64,000 nucleotides of DNA from Luteolibacter yonseiensis. GTDB taxonomy: Bacteria > Verrucomicrobiota > Verrucomicrobiia > Verrucomicrobiales > Akkermansiaceae. Below are positions 27,334 to 36,640 of this stretch, piece by piece. Under the pieces are notes generated by a model, which was not told the origin of the DNA, did not search any database, and saw only the letters and a list, made by a program, of their open reading frames with translations. The position numbers and the translations under genes were made by a program. Every line of letters begins with the position of its first letter. Position 1 is the first letter of the stretch. The DNA is taken from NCBI RefSeq assembly GCF_016595465.1, contig NZ_JAENIK010000004.1, forward strand, positions 372,001 through 436,000, given 5' to 3'.

Positions 27334-27363
27334 CCCGCGCCGCCACTGATGCGGCGGCGCGGG
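27334..27363. repeat. Perfect 11-bp inverted repeat between metal-operon genes
   Basis: CCCGCGCCGCC (27334-27344) pairs with GGCGGCGCGGG (27353-27363) around an eight-base loop, eleven bases downstream of the His-rich protein stop. There is no T-tract. It may stabilise the upstream mRNA or partly terminate before the ATPase gene. Confidence 0.5.
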
Positions 27364-27373
27364 CGGGTCGGGA

Positions 27374-27850
27374 TCAATGCATGTGCAGTTCGAGTTTCTC
27401 GCTCACCGCCTTGGCGTCGGCCGTCGTCTTGATGACGAGGTTCAGCGGCACGTGGGCTCCCTCGGGCAGGGCCTGGTCGGAGATGAGCACGTTGGCGTCC
27501 GCATCCTTGCCTTTGGCGAAGGTGAGCTTCACGGGAGCCGAACGCTCGCCGGCGATACCGGTGATCGACTGCGCCTCAAGGGCCGCCGCCTTCAGTTCCT
27601 TGTCGAGGAAGACGACGCGGGCCTTGCGGTCCTTGCCTACGGAAACCTCGATGGTGAACCCGGCTTTCGATTCCACGACCGTACCTCCGTTCGGTCCTTT
27701 CCTGGCGTCATGGTCGTGGTCGTCGTCCTCCTTGCCATGATCGTGTCCGGCATGTTCCTCCTTGGAGTGGTCGTGCTTTTCCTCGGCGGAGGCCAACGGG
27801 CTTCCGATGAGGGCGATGAGCAGGGGCAGGGTCGTCAGTTTCAATTTCAT
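27374..27850 (-). CDS. His-rich periplasmic protein of the metal-efflux operon
   Basis: A 158-residue protein with signal peptide (TTLPLLIALIGSPLASA). The mature N-terminus is extremely His/Asp/Glu-rich (EEKHDHSKEEHAGHDHGKED), a likely metal-binding tail. It is followed by a small beta domain starting GPNGGTVVESKAGFTIEVSV that is often found next to or fused to RND metal-efflux adaptors. It ends HMH. It lies 43 bases after the RND pump gene. I infer a periplasmic metal-buffering or delivery role. Confidence 0.8.
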   Translation of the reverse strand: MKLKLTTLPLLIALIGSPLASAEEKHDHSKEEHAGHDHGKEDDDHDHDARKGPNGGTVVESKAGFTIEVSVGKDRKARVVFLDKELKAAALEAQSITGIAGERSAPVKLTFAKGKDADANVLISDQALPEGAHVPLNLVIKTTADAKAVSEKLELHMH

Positions 27851-27893
27851 CTATGGTGTTTTTCTATGGTTTGGTTGTTGGAAACAGGATGGA

Positions 27894-30800
27894 TCATTGG
27901 GCGGCGGGGGCGTTCAGCTCGAGCGCCCTGGCGGCGGCCTTTCTGCCGAAAAGGCGGAAAACGGCCGGCGTCACCGCGAAGTCGAGCAGCGTGGAGGTGA
28001 TGAGGCCGCCGACGATGCAGATGGCCACCGGGCTGAGGATCTCCTTGCCCGGTTCCCCCCGCGAAAGGACGAAGGGAATGAGCGCGATGCCCGCGGACAA
28101 GGCGGTCATCGTGACCGGCACGAACCGCTCCAGCGTGCCGCGCTCGATCATGGAATAGGTGAACCCTTCCCCCTCGTGCCGCATGAGGTGCAGGTAGTGG
28201 GAGATCATCATGATGCCGTTCCGCGCGGCCACACCGCCCACGGCGATGAAGCCGACAAGCGTGGCGACGCTGATGTTTCCGACCAGCAGCCATGTCAGCG
28301 CGAGGCTGCCCATGAGGGCCAGCGGGAGATTCAGCAGCACCTGGATCGCGAGCGTGAGGCTCTTGAAATAGGACCACAACAGCATGATGATCACCACGAG
28401 GATGCCCGCGAAGAGCAGGGCGATCCGCCGGGCGGCGGCCTGCTCCGCCTGGAACTCGCCCTCGTAGCTGATGAAAACCCCGTCCGGAGTCTTGATCTCC
28501 TCGGCGACCTTCTCCTGGAGCCGTCTCACGAGTTCGCCCGCGTTGCGCTCCGTCGGCGTGATGGAGATGACATAGCGCCGCTGCATGTTCTCACGATGCA
28601 CGGAGCTGGGGCCCGAGGCCTCCCTCACGTCCGCCACCAGCTTGAGCGGGATGTTCCGTCCGGTCTTGGTGTGGATGGGCAACTCGCGGATTTTCTCCGG
28701 CTCGCTGCGCCACTCCTCCGGCAGGCGGATGGCGAGGTCGATGGTACGTTGGTTCTCGCGGAGCTGCGCGACCGCCGTGCCGCCCAACAGGGTGGAGAGC
28801 TCCGAGTTCAACTCACCGGGTGAAACCCCGTGGGCCAGCGCGCGCTCGCGATCGATCTCGATGCGGAGCTGGGGAATGGCCGCCTGTTGGTCGAGCTTGG
28901 CATCCCCCAGACCTGGAATGGTTTTGGCGACCGCCTGCACCTTCTCCCCGATGTCGGTGATGGTGTCCAGGTCCGGCCCGAAGATCTTCACCGCCACGGG
29001 CGCCGTCACACCGCTCAGCAGGTGGCTGATGCGGTGGGACAGCGGCCCGGAGAGCACGCTGAAGGTTCCCGGCACGGTGCGGATGCGCTCGCGGATGTCG
29101 TCCAGGATCTCCTTGTTGCCTCTTCCTCCCTCGCCCTTCTTGAAGTCGATGTCGAATTCCGCGTTGGAAATCGGTACGACGTGGTCGCTGCGTTCCGCCC
29201 GGCCGATCCGGCGGCCGACGTTGTGGACCTCCGGGACCTGCCGGATCTGGCTCTCCACCGACTTCGCAAGGTTTTCCATTTCCGCCAGCGAGGTACCCGG
29301 CGCGGCCCCCGTGGTGACGATGACCGTCTCCTCATGGAAGGCGGGGAGGAAATCCTTGCTCATCTGCGGATAAAGCGCGAGCGCGAGCACCAACAGGATC
29401 GAAACAGAGGCGATGACGATCACCGGCTGCCTCAGGCTCAGTCTGAGCAGGGTCACCTTGAGCACCCATTTGAGCCCCCGGACAAACCTGCCGTCCGTAT
29501 GGCCATGATCCCCTCCCGCCCTCACCTTCAACACGAGCGAGCAAAGTACCGGTATGGCCGTCAGGGACACCACGAACGAGGCGATCATGCTGACAATGGT
29601 CGCGATGGCGATGGGGCCGAAGAGCCGTCCCTCCACACCGGACAGGCCCAGCAGGGGGAGGAACACCAGCACGATGAGGATGGTCGCGTAGAGGATCGAG
29701 TTCCGGACCTCGCCGGAAGCGCGGGCGATGACTTCGAGTTTCGGCAGCGGCTCCGGCAGGTTCGCATTCTCCTTCAACCGCCGGAAGACGTTCTCCACGT
29801 CCACGATCGCATCATCCACCACCATGCCGATGGCGACGGCGAGCCCGCCCAAGGTCATGGAGTTCACGCTCAGCCCCATCCATTTGAAGGTGAGAAGCGT
29901 GATGGCGAAGCTCAGCGGCATCGCCATCAGCGTGATGAAGGTGGTCCTGATGCTGAGCAGGAAGAGCAACAGCACCACGGTCACCATGACGGCCCCTTCG
30001 ACGATGGCGTTCGACAGGTTTCCGATGGCGCGGTCGATGAAATCCCGCTGGCGGAACAACACCGTGACCTCCACGTCCTTCGGCAGCGACGGCTTGAGCC
30101 CTTCGATCGCTTTCTCGATTTGTCCGGTGAGGGCGATGGTGTCGAATCCCGGGGCCTTGGTGACGCTCATGATCACCCCCGGGCTGCCGTTCACGCTGGC
30201 GTCGCCGCGCTTCGGTTCGGTGCCCCAGGCGACCTTCGCCACATCCGAGATGGCGATCGGGCGGCCGTTCGTGACCTTCACGATGGTGCGGGCGATGTCA
30301 TCCAGCTCGACGGTCATCGCGAGGTTCCGCACCATGATCTCCTGCGCTCCCTTGTCGATGAAGCCGCCGGTGGAATTCGTCGCGGCATCGGCCACGGCTT
30401 GTTCCAGTTCCTCGATGGAGACACCATTGGCCTGCATGCGGAAGGGATCCGGCTGGACCTGTGCCTGCTTCACGCCGCCACCCTGGCTGAGCACCTCGGC
30501 GATGCCGGGGATGGACTTCAACCGGGTGCGGATGGTCCAGTCCGCGAGGGTGCGGACGTCCATCGGCAAGGTGCTGCCGTCGGTGCTCCTGACACCGATG
30601 AGCAGGATCTCCCCCATCAGCGAAGCCACGGGCGTGAGATAGGGCTGCGTCCCCTCGGGCAGGGATTCGTTCGCCCCCTGAAGACGCTCCTGGACGAACT
30701 GCCGGGCGCGATAGATGTCCGTGCCCCACTCGAACTCGGCGAAGACGAGCGAGAGCGAGATGTCCGAGGTGGAGCGCATCCGGGTGAGTCCGGACACACC

Positions 30801-31022
30801 CATGAGCGAATTTTCGATCGGCTGGGTGATGAGGGCTTCGACTTCCTCCGGCGCGAGGCCGGGAGATTCCGTGAGAATGGTGACCGTCGGTTTCGTGAGA
30901 TCCGGCAGGACCTCCACCGGCAGCTCGCGGCCTGTCTTGAAACCAAGCGCGAGGATCAGCACCGCGAGGCACAGGATGATCGCCCGGTTCCGCAGCGCCC
31001 AGCGGATGAGTTTGTTGAGCAT
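27894..31022 (-). CDS. CusA/CzcA-family heavy-metal efflux RND pump
   Basis: A 1,042-residue inner-membrane proton antiporter that drives metal export across the envelope with the adaptor and TolC-like protein encoded upstream. N-terminal helix 1 (AIILCLAVLILALGFKTG) is followed by the porter domain; the family motif with acidic proton-relay residues is AIGMVVDDAIVDVENVFRRL in helix 4. A second half repeats the layout (TLVGFIAVGGVAARNGIMMI). Length matches CusA/CzcA. The exact metal (Zn/Co/Cd or Cu/Ag) is not resolved; the linked Zn/Cd-type ATPase favours divalent ions. The start is three bases after the adaptor stop. Confidence 0.95.
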   Translation of the reverse strand: MLNKLIRWALRNRAIILCLAVLILALGFKTGRELPVEVLPDLTKPTVTILTESPGLAPEEVEALITQPIENSLMGVSGLTRMRSTSDISLSLVFAEFEWGTDIYRARQFVQERLQGANESLPEGTQPYLTPVASLMGEILLIGVRSTDGSTLPMDVRTLADWTIRTRLKSIPGIAEVLSQGGGVKQAQVQPDPFRMQANGVSIEELEQAVADAATNSTGGFIDKGAQEIMVRNLAMTVELDDIARTIVKVTNGRPIAISDVAKVAWGTEPKRGDASVNGSPGVIMSVTKAPGFDTIALTGQIEKAIEGLKPSLPKDVEVTVLFRQRDFIDRAIGNLSNAIVEGAVMVTVVLLLFLLSIRTTFITLMAMPLSFAITLLTFKWMGLSVNSMTLGGLAVAIGMVVDDAIVDVENVFRRLKENANLPEPLPKLEVIARASGEVRNSILYATILIVLVFLPLLGLSGVEGRLFGPIAIATIVSMIASFVVSLTAIPVLCSLVLKVRAGGDHGHTDGRFVRGLKWVLKVTLLRLSLRQPVIVIASVSILLVLALALYPQMSKDFLPAFHEETVIVTTGAAPGTSLAEMENLAKSVESQIRQVPEVHNVGRRIGRAERSDHVVPISNAEFDIDFKKGEGGRGNKEILDDIRERIRTVPGTFSVLSGPLSHRISHLLSGVTAPVAVKIFGPDLDTITDIGEKVQAVAKTIPGLGDAKLDQQAAIPQLRIEIDRERALAHGVSPGELNSELSTLLGGTAVAQLRENQRTIDLAIRLPEEWRSEPEKIRELPIHTKTGRNIPLKLVADVREASGPSSVHRENMQRRYVISITPTERNAGELVRRLQEKVAEEIKTPDGVFISYEGEFQAEQAAARRIALLFAGILVVIIMLLWSYFKSLTLAIQVLLNLPLALMGSLALTWLLVGNISVATLVGFIAVGGVAARNGIMMISHYLHLMRHEGEGFTYSMIERGTLERFVPVTMTALSAGIALIPFVLSRGEPGKEILSPVAICIVGGLITSTLLDFAVTPAVFRLFGRKAAARALELNAPAAQ

Positions 31023-31025
31023 GGG

Positions 31026-32180
31026 TCAGGCGAAGTCGGAGTTTTCGTTTTTCCCGCCCTTGCGGAAAATGGAAGTGAGGACGAGGAGGAGGAAGAGCAG
31101 CGCCGTGGTGGCCATGAAGAACTTCTCCCTCAGTGAGGAAGATCCTTTCCCGGCACCATGGTCGTGGCCGTCATCACCACCGCCGGCCTTGGCCGCGGCC
31201 GCCTGTTCGGCACTCATTTCCGAGCCGTCCTCGTTGTGCTTGTGGCCGTGCGCGGCATCAAGCGCTTCCTTGAGGGATACCCCTCCGCCGCCACCGGCGA
31301 AGCCGAGCGAGTAGGAACCACGGGTGACGACCTCGTCTCCCGGCAGGAGGCCATCGACGATTTCCACCCGGTCGTTGCTGGTCGCACCTGTCTGGACAAT
31401 CACCTTGTCGAAGGCGTTCGGCAGCTTGGCGTGTTTCACGTAAACGTGACGGTTGGCCGGATTTCCCTGCAAGGACTCCTTCGGCACGGAAAGCACTCCC
31501 GCACGCATCGACTTCACGATGGTGAACTCCGCCCGCATGCTGGGGCGCAGGGTTCCTTCCGGATTGGGCATGTGGAAAAACGCGTCGATCGTGCCGTTCT
31601 CGGCATCCGCCGCGGTGCCGAAGCGGAGCAGCTCTCCCTCGAAGACCTTTTCCCCGAGCGCTGGAATCCTGATCCGGGCCTTGGCTCCGGGCTTGAGCAA
31701 TCCCGCCTGGTAGTCCGGCACACGGGCAACGGCATAAACCTTGGACAGGTCGGCGATCTCAAGCAGTGCCTTGTCAGGCTCCACGGGATCTCCGAGACGG
31801 GCGTCCGAGTGCATTACAAGACCTCCCACCGGTGCGCGGAGAGGAATGACCGGCGGCGGATCACCCGGCTGGCGGCTCTCCACCTGGGCCACAACCTGAT
31901 CTTTGGAAACGGTGTCGCCGGGAGAAACGGGAAGCTCCACCAGACGCCCGGAAATCCGGCTGCTGACGGCACCCGTGCTGCCCGGGATGGTCTCGATCCT
32001 GCCGAGCGCGAAGGCGGAATCCTCGAAGTCGGACTCCTCGACCGTGACCGTCTCGATCCCGAGGTTCTTCACGCCCTGCTCGGTCAGGATCACGGCCCCG
32101 CTTTCACCGGCGGCCTGTAGGGATGCGTGGGAAACGAGCAGTGCTCCCACGCAGGAAAAAACGATGTTGGAAAATTTCAT
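31026..32180 (-). CDS. RND efflux periplasmic adaptor with C-terminal membrane anchor
   Basis: A 384-residue CzcB/CusB-type membrane-fusion protein, starting at the ATG at 32180 with a signal peptide (FSNIVFSCVGALLVSHASLQ). Beta-barrel and lipoyl parts are recognisable (ISGRLVELPVSPGDTVSKDQ; GLVMHSDARLGDPVEPDKAL; GLLPGDEVVTRGSYSL). Unusually, after a His-rich linker (DAAHGHKHNEDG; GDDGHDHGAG) it ends with a hydrophobic helix (FFMATTALLFLLLVLTSIF) and a short basic tail, so it is probably anchored at the C-terminus. It lies between the TolC gene (20 bases) and the RND gene (3 bases). Confidence 0.92.
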   Translation of the reverse strand: MKFSNIVFSCVGALLVSHASLQAAGESGAVILTEQGVKNLGIETVTVEESDFEDSAFALGRIETIPGSTGAVSSRISGRLVELPVSPGDTVSKDQVVAQVESRQPGDPPPVIPLRAPVGGLVMHSDARLGDPVEPDKALLEIADLSKVYAVARVPDYQAGLLKPGAKARIRIPALGEKVFEGELLRFGTAADAENGTIDAFFHMPNPEGTLRPSMRAEFTIVKSMRAGVLSVPKESLQGNPANRHVYVKHAKLPNAFDKVIVQTGATSNDRVEIVDGLLPGDEVVTRGSYSLGFAGGGGGVSLKEALDAAHGHKHNEDGSEMSAEQAAAAKAGGGDDGHDHGAGKGSSSLREKFFMATTALLFLLLVLTSIFRKGGKNENSDFA

Positions 32181-32200
32181 GTGGTCTTTGAAAAAGTGGT

Positions 32201-33427
32201 TCAAGGTTTGGCAGCGGCCGTTTCGTAACGGACACGGGCGAGGTGGAACTGCTTCACGGCATCAAGCCGGGAGGCCTGGAGCTGGAGGCGGCGTTCCCGG
32301 GCGCGGAACACGGTCACCAGTTCGCCAAGGCCCTTCTGATAGGCGTCCTCGGCGGCGGCGGCCTGCTCGGTGGCGAGCGGCAGGAGCGTGCTCTCGGTTT
32401 CCTTCGCCAGCGTCAGCCACTGCCGCATCTCCGCGACGGCGGCCTCCGCCTCGAGACGGATGCCGCGCCCCAGCGCGGCGGTCTCCTGTTTCAGGCGCTG
32501 CTCGCGGGCCTTCGCTTCCTGGATGGCACCTTCGTTCTTGTTCCAGAACGGCAGGGGCAGCGAGAACCTGACACCCACCATGCCCTCGCGGTCATAGCCG
32601 CCGGGCTCGTCCTCCGAGCGGTCGACACTGAGGAACACCCCTCCCTGCACATCCTCGCGGCGTTTCGCCTGCTCGAGAGCGACGCTTTGCCCGGCAGCCT
32701 GGGCCTCCAACCGGGTGGCTTGGAAATCCGGGCGTGAGGACGGTGAGACGGCATCCGCCGGCAGGACCATTTCCGGCAGCGAGCCACCGACATACAGGGT
32801 CTCGCCGGGGTGCATTCCCAGCAATGGCTTGATGGAGCCGACCGCCGCAACTTCCTCAGCGTCGAGCTGACGCAGTTCCAGGTTGATGCCGGCGGTCTCC
32901 AATCTGGCCTGTCCGGCATCCAGCACGGATGCCTCGCCCTTGGCGGCGTTTCCGGACAAGGTGTCGGTGAAACGCTGTGCAACCTCGACCTGTGAACGGA
33001 GCAGCTCGCGGCGCTGGCGGACGGCCAGCACATTGACGATGCCCTCCCTCGCCTGGGAGATCAACCGGCGCTCCACCTCGCGGACTTCGGCCTGCGCCAC
33101 CTTCACCTCGGTGGCGGAAACCGATTTCTCCAACTGGAGGCGGTTGGTGAGCGGGAAGCGCTGGGAAAACGAAACCTCCGCCGTGCGGGCACGGAACCGG
33201 GGATCGTGGGACAGCTCGAATCCCAGTTCGGGATTCTGCAGGCGGCCCGACTGGGTCAGGCGCCCGTTCGCCTCCTGGATGCGCAGGCGGGCGGCCGCCA
33301 GATCGGGATTCTGGGCGCGGACGCGATCGCCGACACCCGCGAGGGATACGACGACTCCGGGCTCCGCAAGCGCCGGATGAATCATGCAGGCGGACGCCAG
33401 CACGGCTAAAAATGATAATCGTGACAT
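32201..33427 (-). CDS. TolC-family outer-membrane efflux protein
   Basis: A 408-residue CzcC/CusC-type protein. The ATG at 33427 is chosen because a signal peptide follows directly (RLSFLAVLASACMIHPALA); further in-frame starts upstream add an unlikely N-terminus. Two long helical repeats typical of the TolC periplasmic tunnel are evident (LAAARLRIQEANGRLTQSGR in the first half; AIQEAKAREQRLKQETAALG in the second). It has no lipobox, unlike many CusC proteins. It forms the outer-membrane duct for the adjacent adaptor and RND pump. Confidence 0.92.
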   Translation of the reverse strand: MSRLSFLAVLASACMIHPALAEPGVVVSLAGVGDRVRAQNPDLAAARLRIQEANGRLTQSGRLQNPELGFELSHDPRFRARTAEVSFSQRFPLTNRLQLEKSVSATEVKVAQAEVREVERRLISQAREGIVNVLAVRQRRELLRSQVEVAQRFTDTLSGNAAKGEASVLDAGQARLETAGINLELRQLDAEEVAAVGSIKPLLGMHPGETLYVGGSLPEMVLPADAVSPSSRPDFQATRLEAQAAGQSVALEQAKRREDVQGGVFLSVDRSEDEPGGYDREGMVGVRFSLPLPFWNKNEGAIQEAKAREQRLKQETAALGRGIRLEAEAAVAEMRQWLTLAKETESTLLPLATEQAAAAEDAYQKGLGELVTVFRARERRLQLQASRLDAVKQFHLARVRYETAAAKP

Positions 33428-33524
33428 TGAATGATCGGGTGGAACTCGGGCGCGGCAACAGGCCGGCGCCCCAAACAGGTTGATGGACGGCTCCCCCGGC
33501 AAAACGGGCCGGAGGCAGACAGGA

Positions 33525-33547
33525 CGCCGTGTCTTCAGGACACGGCG
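33525..33547. repeat. Perfect 9-bp hairpin after the His/Cys-rich protein gene
   Basis: CGCCGTGTC (33525-33533), loop TTCAG, GACACGGCG (33539-33547). It lies 20 bases downstream of the His/Cys-rich gene and 98 before the TolC gene. There is no T-tract, so partial termination or mRNA stabilisation is possible but unproven. Confidence 0.5.
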
Positions 33548-33566
33548 GAGCGCGGCGTACAGGCGC

Positions 33567-33920
33567 TCAGATCAACGGTGGTTTCTCCGAACTGAGAAAC
33601 GGTTCTTCCGGCAGCATGTCACCTTCATGGCGGATGCCGGAAAGCGATGAACCCGCCAGGCACATCGGGAAAAAATGGTCGTTGCCCACCGTCAGCGGCT
33701 GCGCGGCGGAGCAGCAGTTGTGATGATGGTGGTGGTGGTCCTTGGGGCAGTCCTCGCCCTCATGCTGGCATTCCTTGGAAGACCCGTCATGAGAATGGTC
33801 GCAGCAGACCTCCTCGGCATGCGCGCAGGTCGCGGCATGGGCGGCATTCGTCGCGAGGACGCGGGCGTTCAGCCCGGCCATCACACAAAGGACCATGATC
33901 CATGCGAGGATTGATTTCAT
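33567..33920 (-). CDS. Small His/Cys-rich secreted protein
   Basis: A 117-residue protein with a signal peptide (SILAWIMVLCVMAGLNARVL) and a mature region packed with metal ligands: CAHAEEVCCDHSHDG, CQHEGEDCPKDHHHHHHNCC. The C-terminal half is less biased and ends SSEKPPLI. Its position ahead of the TolC/adaptor/RND genes suggests a periplasmic metal trap or sensor. Comparable small Cys/His-rich leader proteins precede other metal-efflux operons, but no named family was recognised. Confidence 0.75.
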   Translation of the reverse strand: MKSILAWIMVLCVMAGLNARVLATNAAHAATCAHAEEVCCDHSHDGSSKECQHEGEDCPKDHHHHHHNCCSAAQPLTVGNDHFFPMCLAGSSLSGIRHEGDMLPEEPFLSSEKPPLI

Positions 33921-33974
33921 CAGACGCCGTGAGAGTGCGGCGGCTGGTGTTTATTTCAAGAAAAATGAAGGGGG

Positions 33975-34739
33975 CTAGTAGGCACCGCTGTTCGGCACCG
34001 GTTCGAGCTTGTCCGAGACGGTGGCACCCTTGGCGTATTTCAGCACGGCGTCGAGAAGGCCGGCCTTCGCGGCGAGCGCCATGCGGAAGTTGCCCGCCGC
34101 GGTTTCCGTAAGGACAAGCTTTCCCGCTTTGTCGTAAAGCGCGAAAACATATCCATAGTATTGGTAGCCGCCAAGATTGCCCGCTCCCTTGTTGTCGCTG
34201 TCGTAGGTGGTGTTGAACGGCTCCATGTCCTTGCTGAAGGATCCGCTGGAGTCCACCGCCGCCTCGAATTTCTGCGTGGAAAGCACGTTGTAAACATCCG
34301 GCTTGCGGGTGTTCCTCCCGAAAAAAACGATGGTTCCGTTCAAGCCGTCGGCGCGCACCGTGGTGCTGAGGTTCGCCAGCTTCACCGTGCAGGTGATCTC
34401 CTGGATCTCCATGTAGTAGCTCCCGGCCTTGTCGCGGCGGCGCTTGCCGATGACCACGCTCGGCTGGAGCCTGTATCCGGTGGCGGCTGTTTCCTCCGCC
34501 TGTTTGCGGATGCGGTCCTGCGAACCCTGGTCGAACTGCGAGATCGGCAGCTTGTATTCCTTCGCGTCCCCCTGGCGGGTGAACGTGACGGTTTCATCCG
34601 CCAGGTTGACGAGCTCGATGACCAGCGAACGGCCTTTCTGGTCGGCCACCGTCAGCAATTCCCCGCCCATCGCGGTCGTGGCCAGCGCGGAGCACGCGAG
34701 GAGGATTGCCGGAGTCATGCGATGACGGGGAGGTGACAT
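33975..34739 (-). CDS. Secreted SHD1-like domain protein
   Basis: 254 residues from the ATG at 34739 (an ATG at 34718 is also possible). A signal peptide (TPAILLACSALATTAMGG) precedes an SHD1-like beta module (VADQKGRSLVIELVNLADET, then AKEYKLPISQFDQGSQDRI), a domain frequent in secreted PVC-phylum proteins. The rest is beta-rich and contains YMEIQEITCTVKLANLSTTV. No metal-binding motif is visible, although it lies 54 bases upstream of the His/Cys-rich gene on the same strand and may be the first gene of the metal operon. Role unknown. Confidence 0.75.
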   Translation of the reverse strand: MSPPRHRMTPAILLACSALATTAMGGELLTVADQKGRSLVIELVNLADETVTFTRQGDAKEYKLPISQFDQGSQDRIRKQAEETAATGYRLQPSVVIGKRRRDKAGSYYMEIQEITCTVKLANLSTTVRADGLNGTIVFFGRNTRKPDVYNVLSTQKFEAAVDSSGSFSKDMEPFNTTYDSDNKGAGNLGGYQYYGYVFALYDKAGKLVLTETAAGNFRMALAAKAGLLDAVLKYAKGATVSDKLEPVPNSGAY

Positions 34740-34886
34740 GAGAGGCTTTCTGACGAAATCTGCTAGAAATGGCAATTCGAAAGCCACGGCGATATTCCAT
34801 CCACCCTGCCATGACCGGATGATTTCCAACGGAGTTGGCGGAACTTCCCGCTTGGCGCGGACCATTCCTGTGGCAGTCTTCCTTCC

Positions 34887-35891
34887 ATGGAAGATGACGA
34901 CTCCACGAGCTTGGGAAAACAACTTGTCTTCAGAGAGACCGGAGCTCCCGCCGAGGTCCTGGGAATGGAAACGGACATCCTGATCTCCCGCTCTCCCGAG
35001 CCGGGAGATGTCCTCGTCCGCATCCTCGCCGCACCATTGAACCCGGCGGATCTCAATACCGTGGAGGGGACCTACGGCGTGAAACCACCCCTGCCCGCTA
35101 CGCCCGGCATCGAGGGCTGTGGTGTGGTGGAGGCGAGCGGTTCCCCGGATTTCTCACCAGGCGACCGCGTGATCTTCCTGCGCCGCGCGTCGACCTGGGC
35201 CTCGCACACGAGCGTGCCGGGAGACGTGCTTTTCAAGCTCCCCTCCGCCATCGATCCGCTCCAGGCGGCGATGCTGAAGGTGAATCCGGCGACGGCCTGG
35301 CAGTTGCTGCACGGCTTCACCGCCCTGGAAAAGGGCGATTTCATCGTGCAGAACGTGGGCAATTCCGCCGTGGGCCGCTGCGTCATCCAGCTCGCGCGGG
35401 ATCTCGGCATCCGCACGATTTCCTTCGTCAGGCGCGAGTCATTGTTCGGGGAACTCACCGCCCTCGGCGCCGACCATGTTTTCCTCGATGACGAATCCGG
35501 GCCTGTCGCCGCCAAGGAAGTCATGGCTGGAGCGAATGCCGCCCTCGCCTTCAACGCCGTCGGCGGGGAAAGCGCCCTGCGCCTCATGAAACTGCTTCGC
35601 GAGGGAGGCACCCACATCACCTACGGAGCGATGGGCCGCAAACCCGTTACCATCCCGAACGGCCTGCTCATTTTCCGTGGTATCGAGATCCGGGGCCTGT
35701 GGGTCACCCGCTGGATCGAAAACGCCCCGCTGGAGGAAGTGCGTGCGGTTTACCAAGACCTCGCCGCCCGTGTGGCGGCCGGGACACTCGTGCAACCCGT
35801 GGACTCCACATTTCCACTGGAGGATTTCCAAACCGCGCTCGCCCGGTTGGACGCTCCGGAGCGTTCGGGGAAAGTGTTGTTCGTGCCGTAG
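34887..35891 (+). CDS. MDR-superfamily NAD(P)H oxidoreductase, enoyl-reductase-like
   Basis: A 334-residue zinc-free medium-chain dehydrogenase/reductase. The N-terminal GroES-like fold contains PGDVLVRILAAPLNPADLNT and GIEGCGVVEASG; the dinucleotide-binding site is VQNVGNSAVGRCVIQLARDL. The sequence resembles 2-enoyl thioester reductases (MECR/ETR1) and quinone reductases more than zinc alcohol dehydrogenases, as the catalytic Cys/His zinc ligands are absent. It is divergent from the SHD1 gene with a 147-base shared upstream region. Confidence 0.85.
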   Translation: MEDDDSTSLGKQLVFRETGAPAEVLGMETDILISRSPEPGDVLVRILAAPLNPADLNTVEGTYGVKPPLPATPGIEGCGVVEASGSPDFSPGDRVIFLRRASTWASHTSVPGDVLFKLPSAIDPLQAAMLKVNPATAWQLLHGFTALEKGDFIVQNVGNSAVGRCVIQLARDLGIRTISFVRRESLFGELTALGADHVFLDDESGPVAAKEVMAGANAALAFNAVGGESALRLMKLLREGGTHITYGAMGRKPVTIPNGLLIFRGIEIRGLWVTRWIENAPLEEVRAVYQDLAARVAAGTLVQPVDSTFPLEDFQTALARLDAPERSGKVLFVP

Positions 35892-35904
35892 GACGGTATC
35901 GATT

Positions 35905-36510
35905 TCACCTGACCCGCCGCCGCACCCACATCGCGCCGGCGGCGGCAAGGAGCAGGGCCGCACACGGCTCGGGGATGGTTGAAACGGCGCCGATCACGTA
36001 CATCCCGCCCCGTTCCGTCCCCACCAGCGGGCTGTTTTGTTCCGGCAGCACGACATCACCCGCCGGGAAATCCGCGCGGTAGATGGAGAGCGTCCTGACA
36101 AAGGTGCCTGAGTAAAGATAGTCGGCGTTGTCCCCGGTATCCACAAATCCCATGGTCGCCAGCCACGGCATGGTCGCCGCGATGTCCTCGATCCGGTCGT
36201 CGATGATGAGAAACAGCCTCGCCGGGACATCCAGTGTGAGCCGAAGCCTGTAGTTCGCATCCTGGCTGTCGCCATAGCGCGTTTTCACCGAATCCGCCCC
36301 GAGCAGGTAGCCGGGCACATTGCGGTAGATGAACGAATAATCGTAATAGATCGGAAGGTGCGGACGGAAGTTGTTCGCCGAATGCGTCAGGAGGAAAGTC
36401 GGATTCGCTCCGGTGGAGTCCAGCCGCTCCGCGAAGGAAATGACCGCGGCGGGCAGCGGCGGCGAAACCACCAACGCTAGGACAAGGAACGTGAGACCGA
36501 AGGCTTTCAT
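35905..36510 (-). CDS. PEP-CTERM sorted surface protein
   Basis: A 201-residue protein from the ATG at 36510, where the signal peptide (AFGLTFLVLALVVSPPLPAA) begins. The mature domain is beta-rich. It ends with a PEP-CTERM sorting signal: IPEPCAALLLAAAGAMWVRR and a short basic tail. Such proteins are cleaved and anchored or exported by an exosortase system, which is not in this window. The stop is 13 bases from that of the convergent oxidoreductase gene. Function of the mature part unknown. Confidence 0.85.
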   Translation of the reverse strand: MKAFGLTFLVLALVVSPPLPAAVISFAERLDSTGANPTFLLTHSANNFRPHLPIYYDYSFIYRNVPGYLLGADSVKTRYGDSQDANYRLRLTLDVPARLFLIIDDRIEDIAATMPWLATMGFVDTGDNADYLYSGTFVRTLSIYRADFPAGDVVLPEQNSPLVGTERGGMYVIGAVSTIPEPCAALLLAAAGAMWVRRRVR

Positions 36511-36640
36511 CCGATGATGGGAAACGAGTGTCCGTTTCTTTTCCACACGGTCAAGGCTTCCAAATGAGGTAAGGAGCGCCGCCATTCCGACGACAGTCCC
36601 CCTCGGAGACTGTCCCAAAATCAAAGACCGGCCGGATCGC

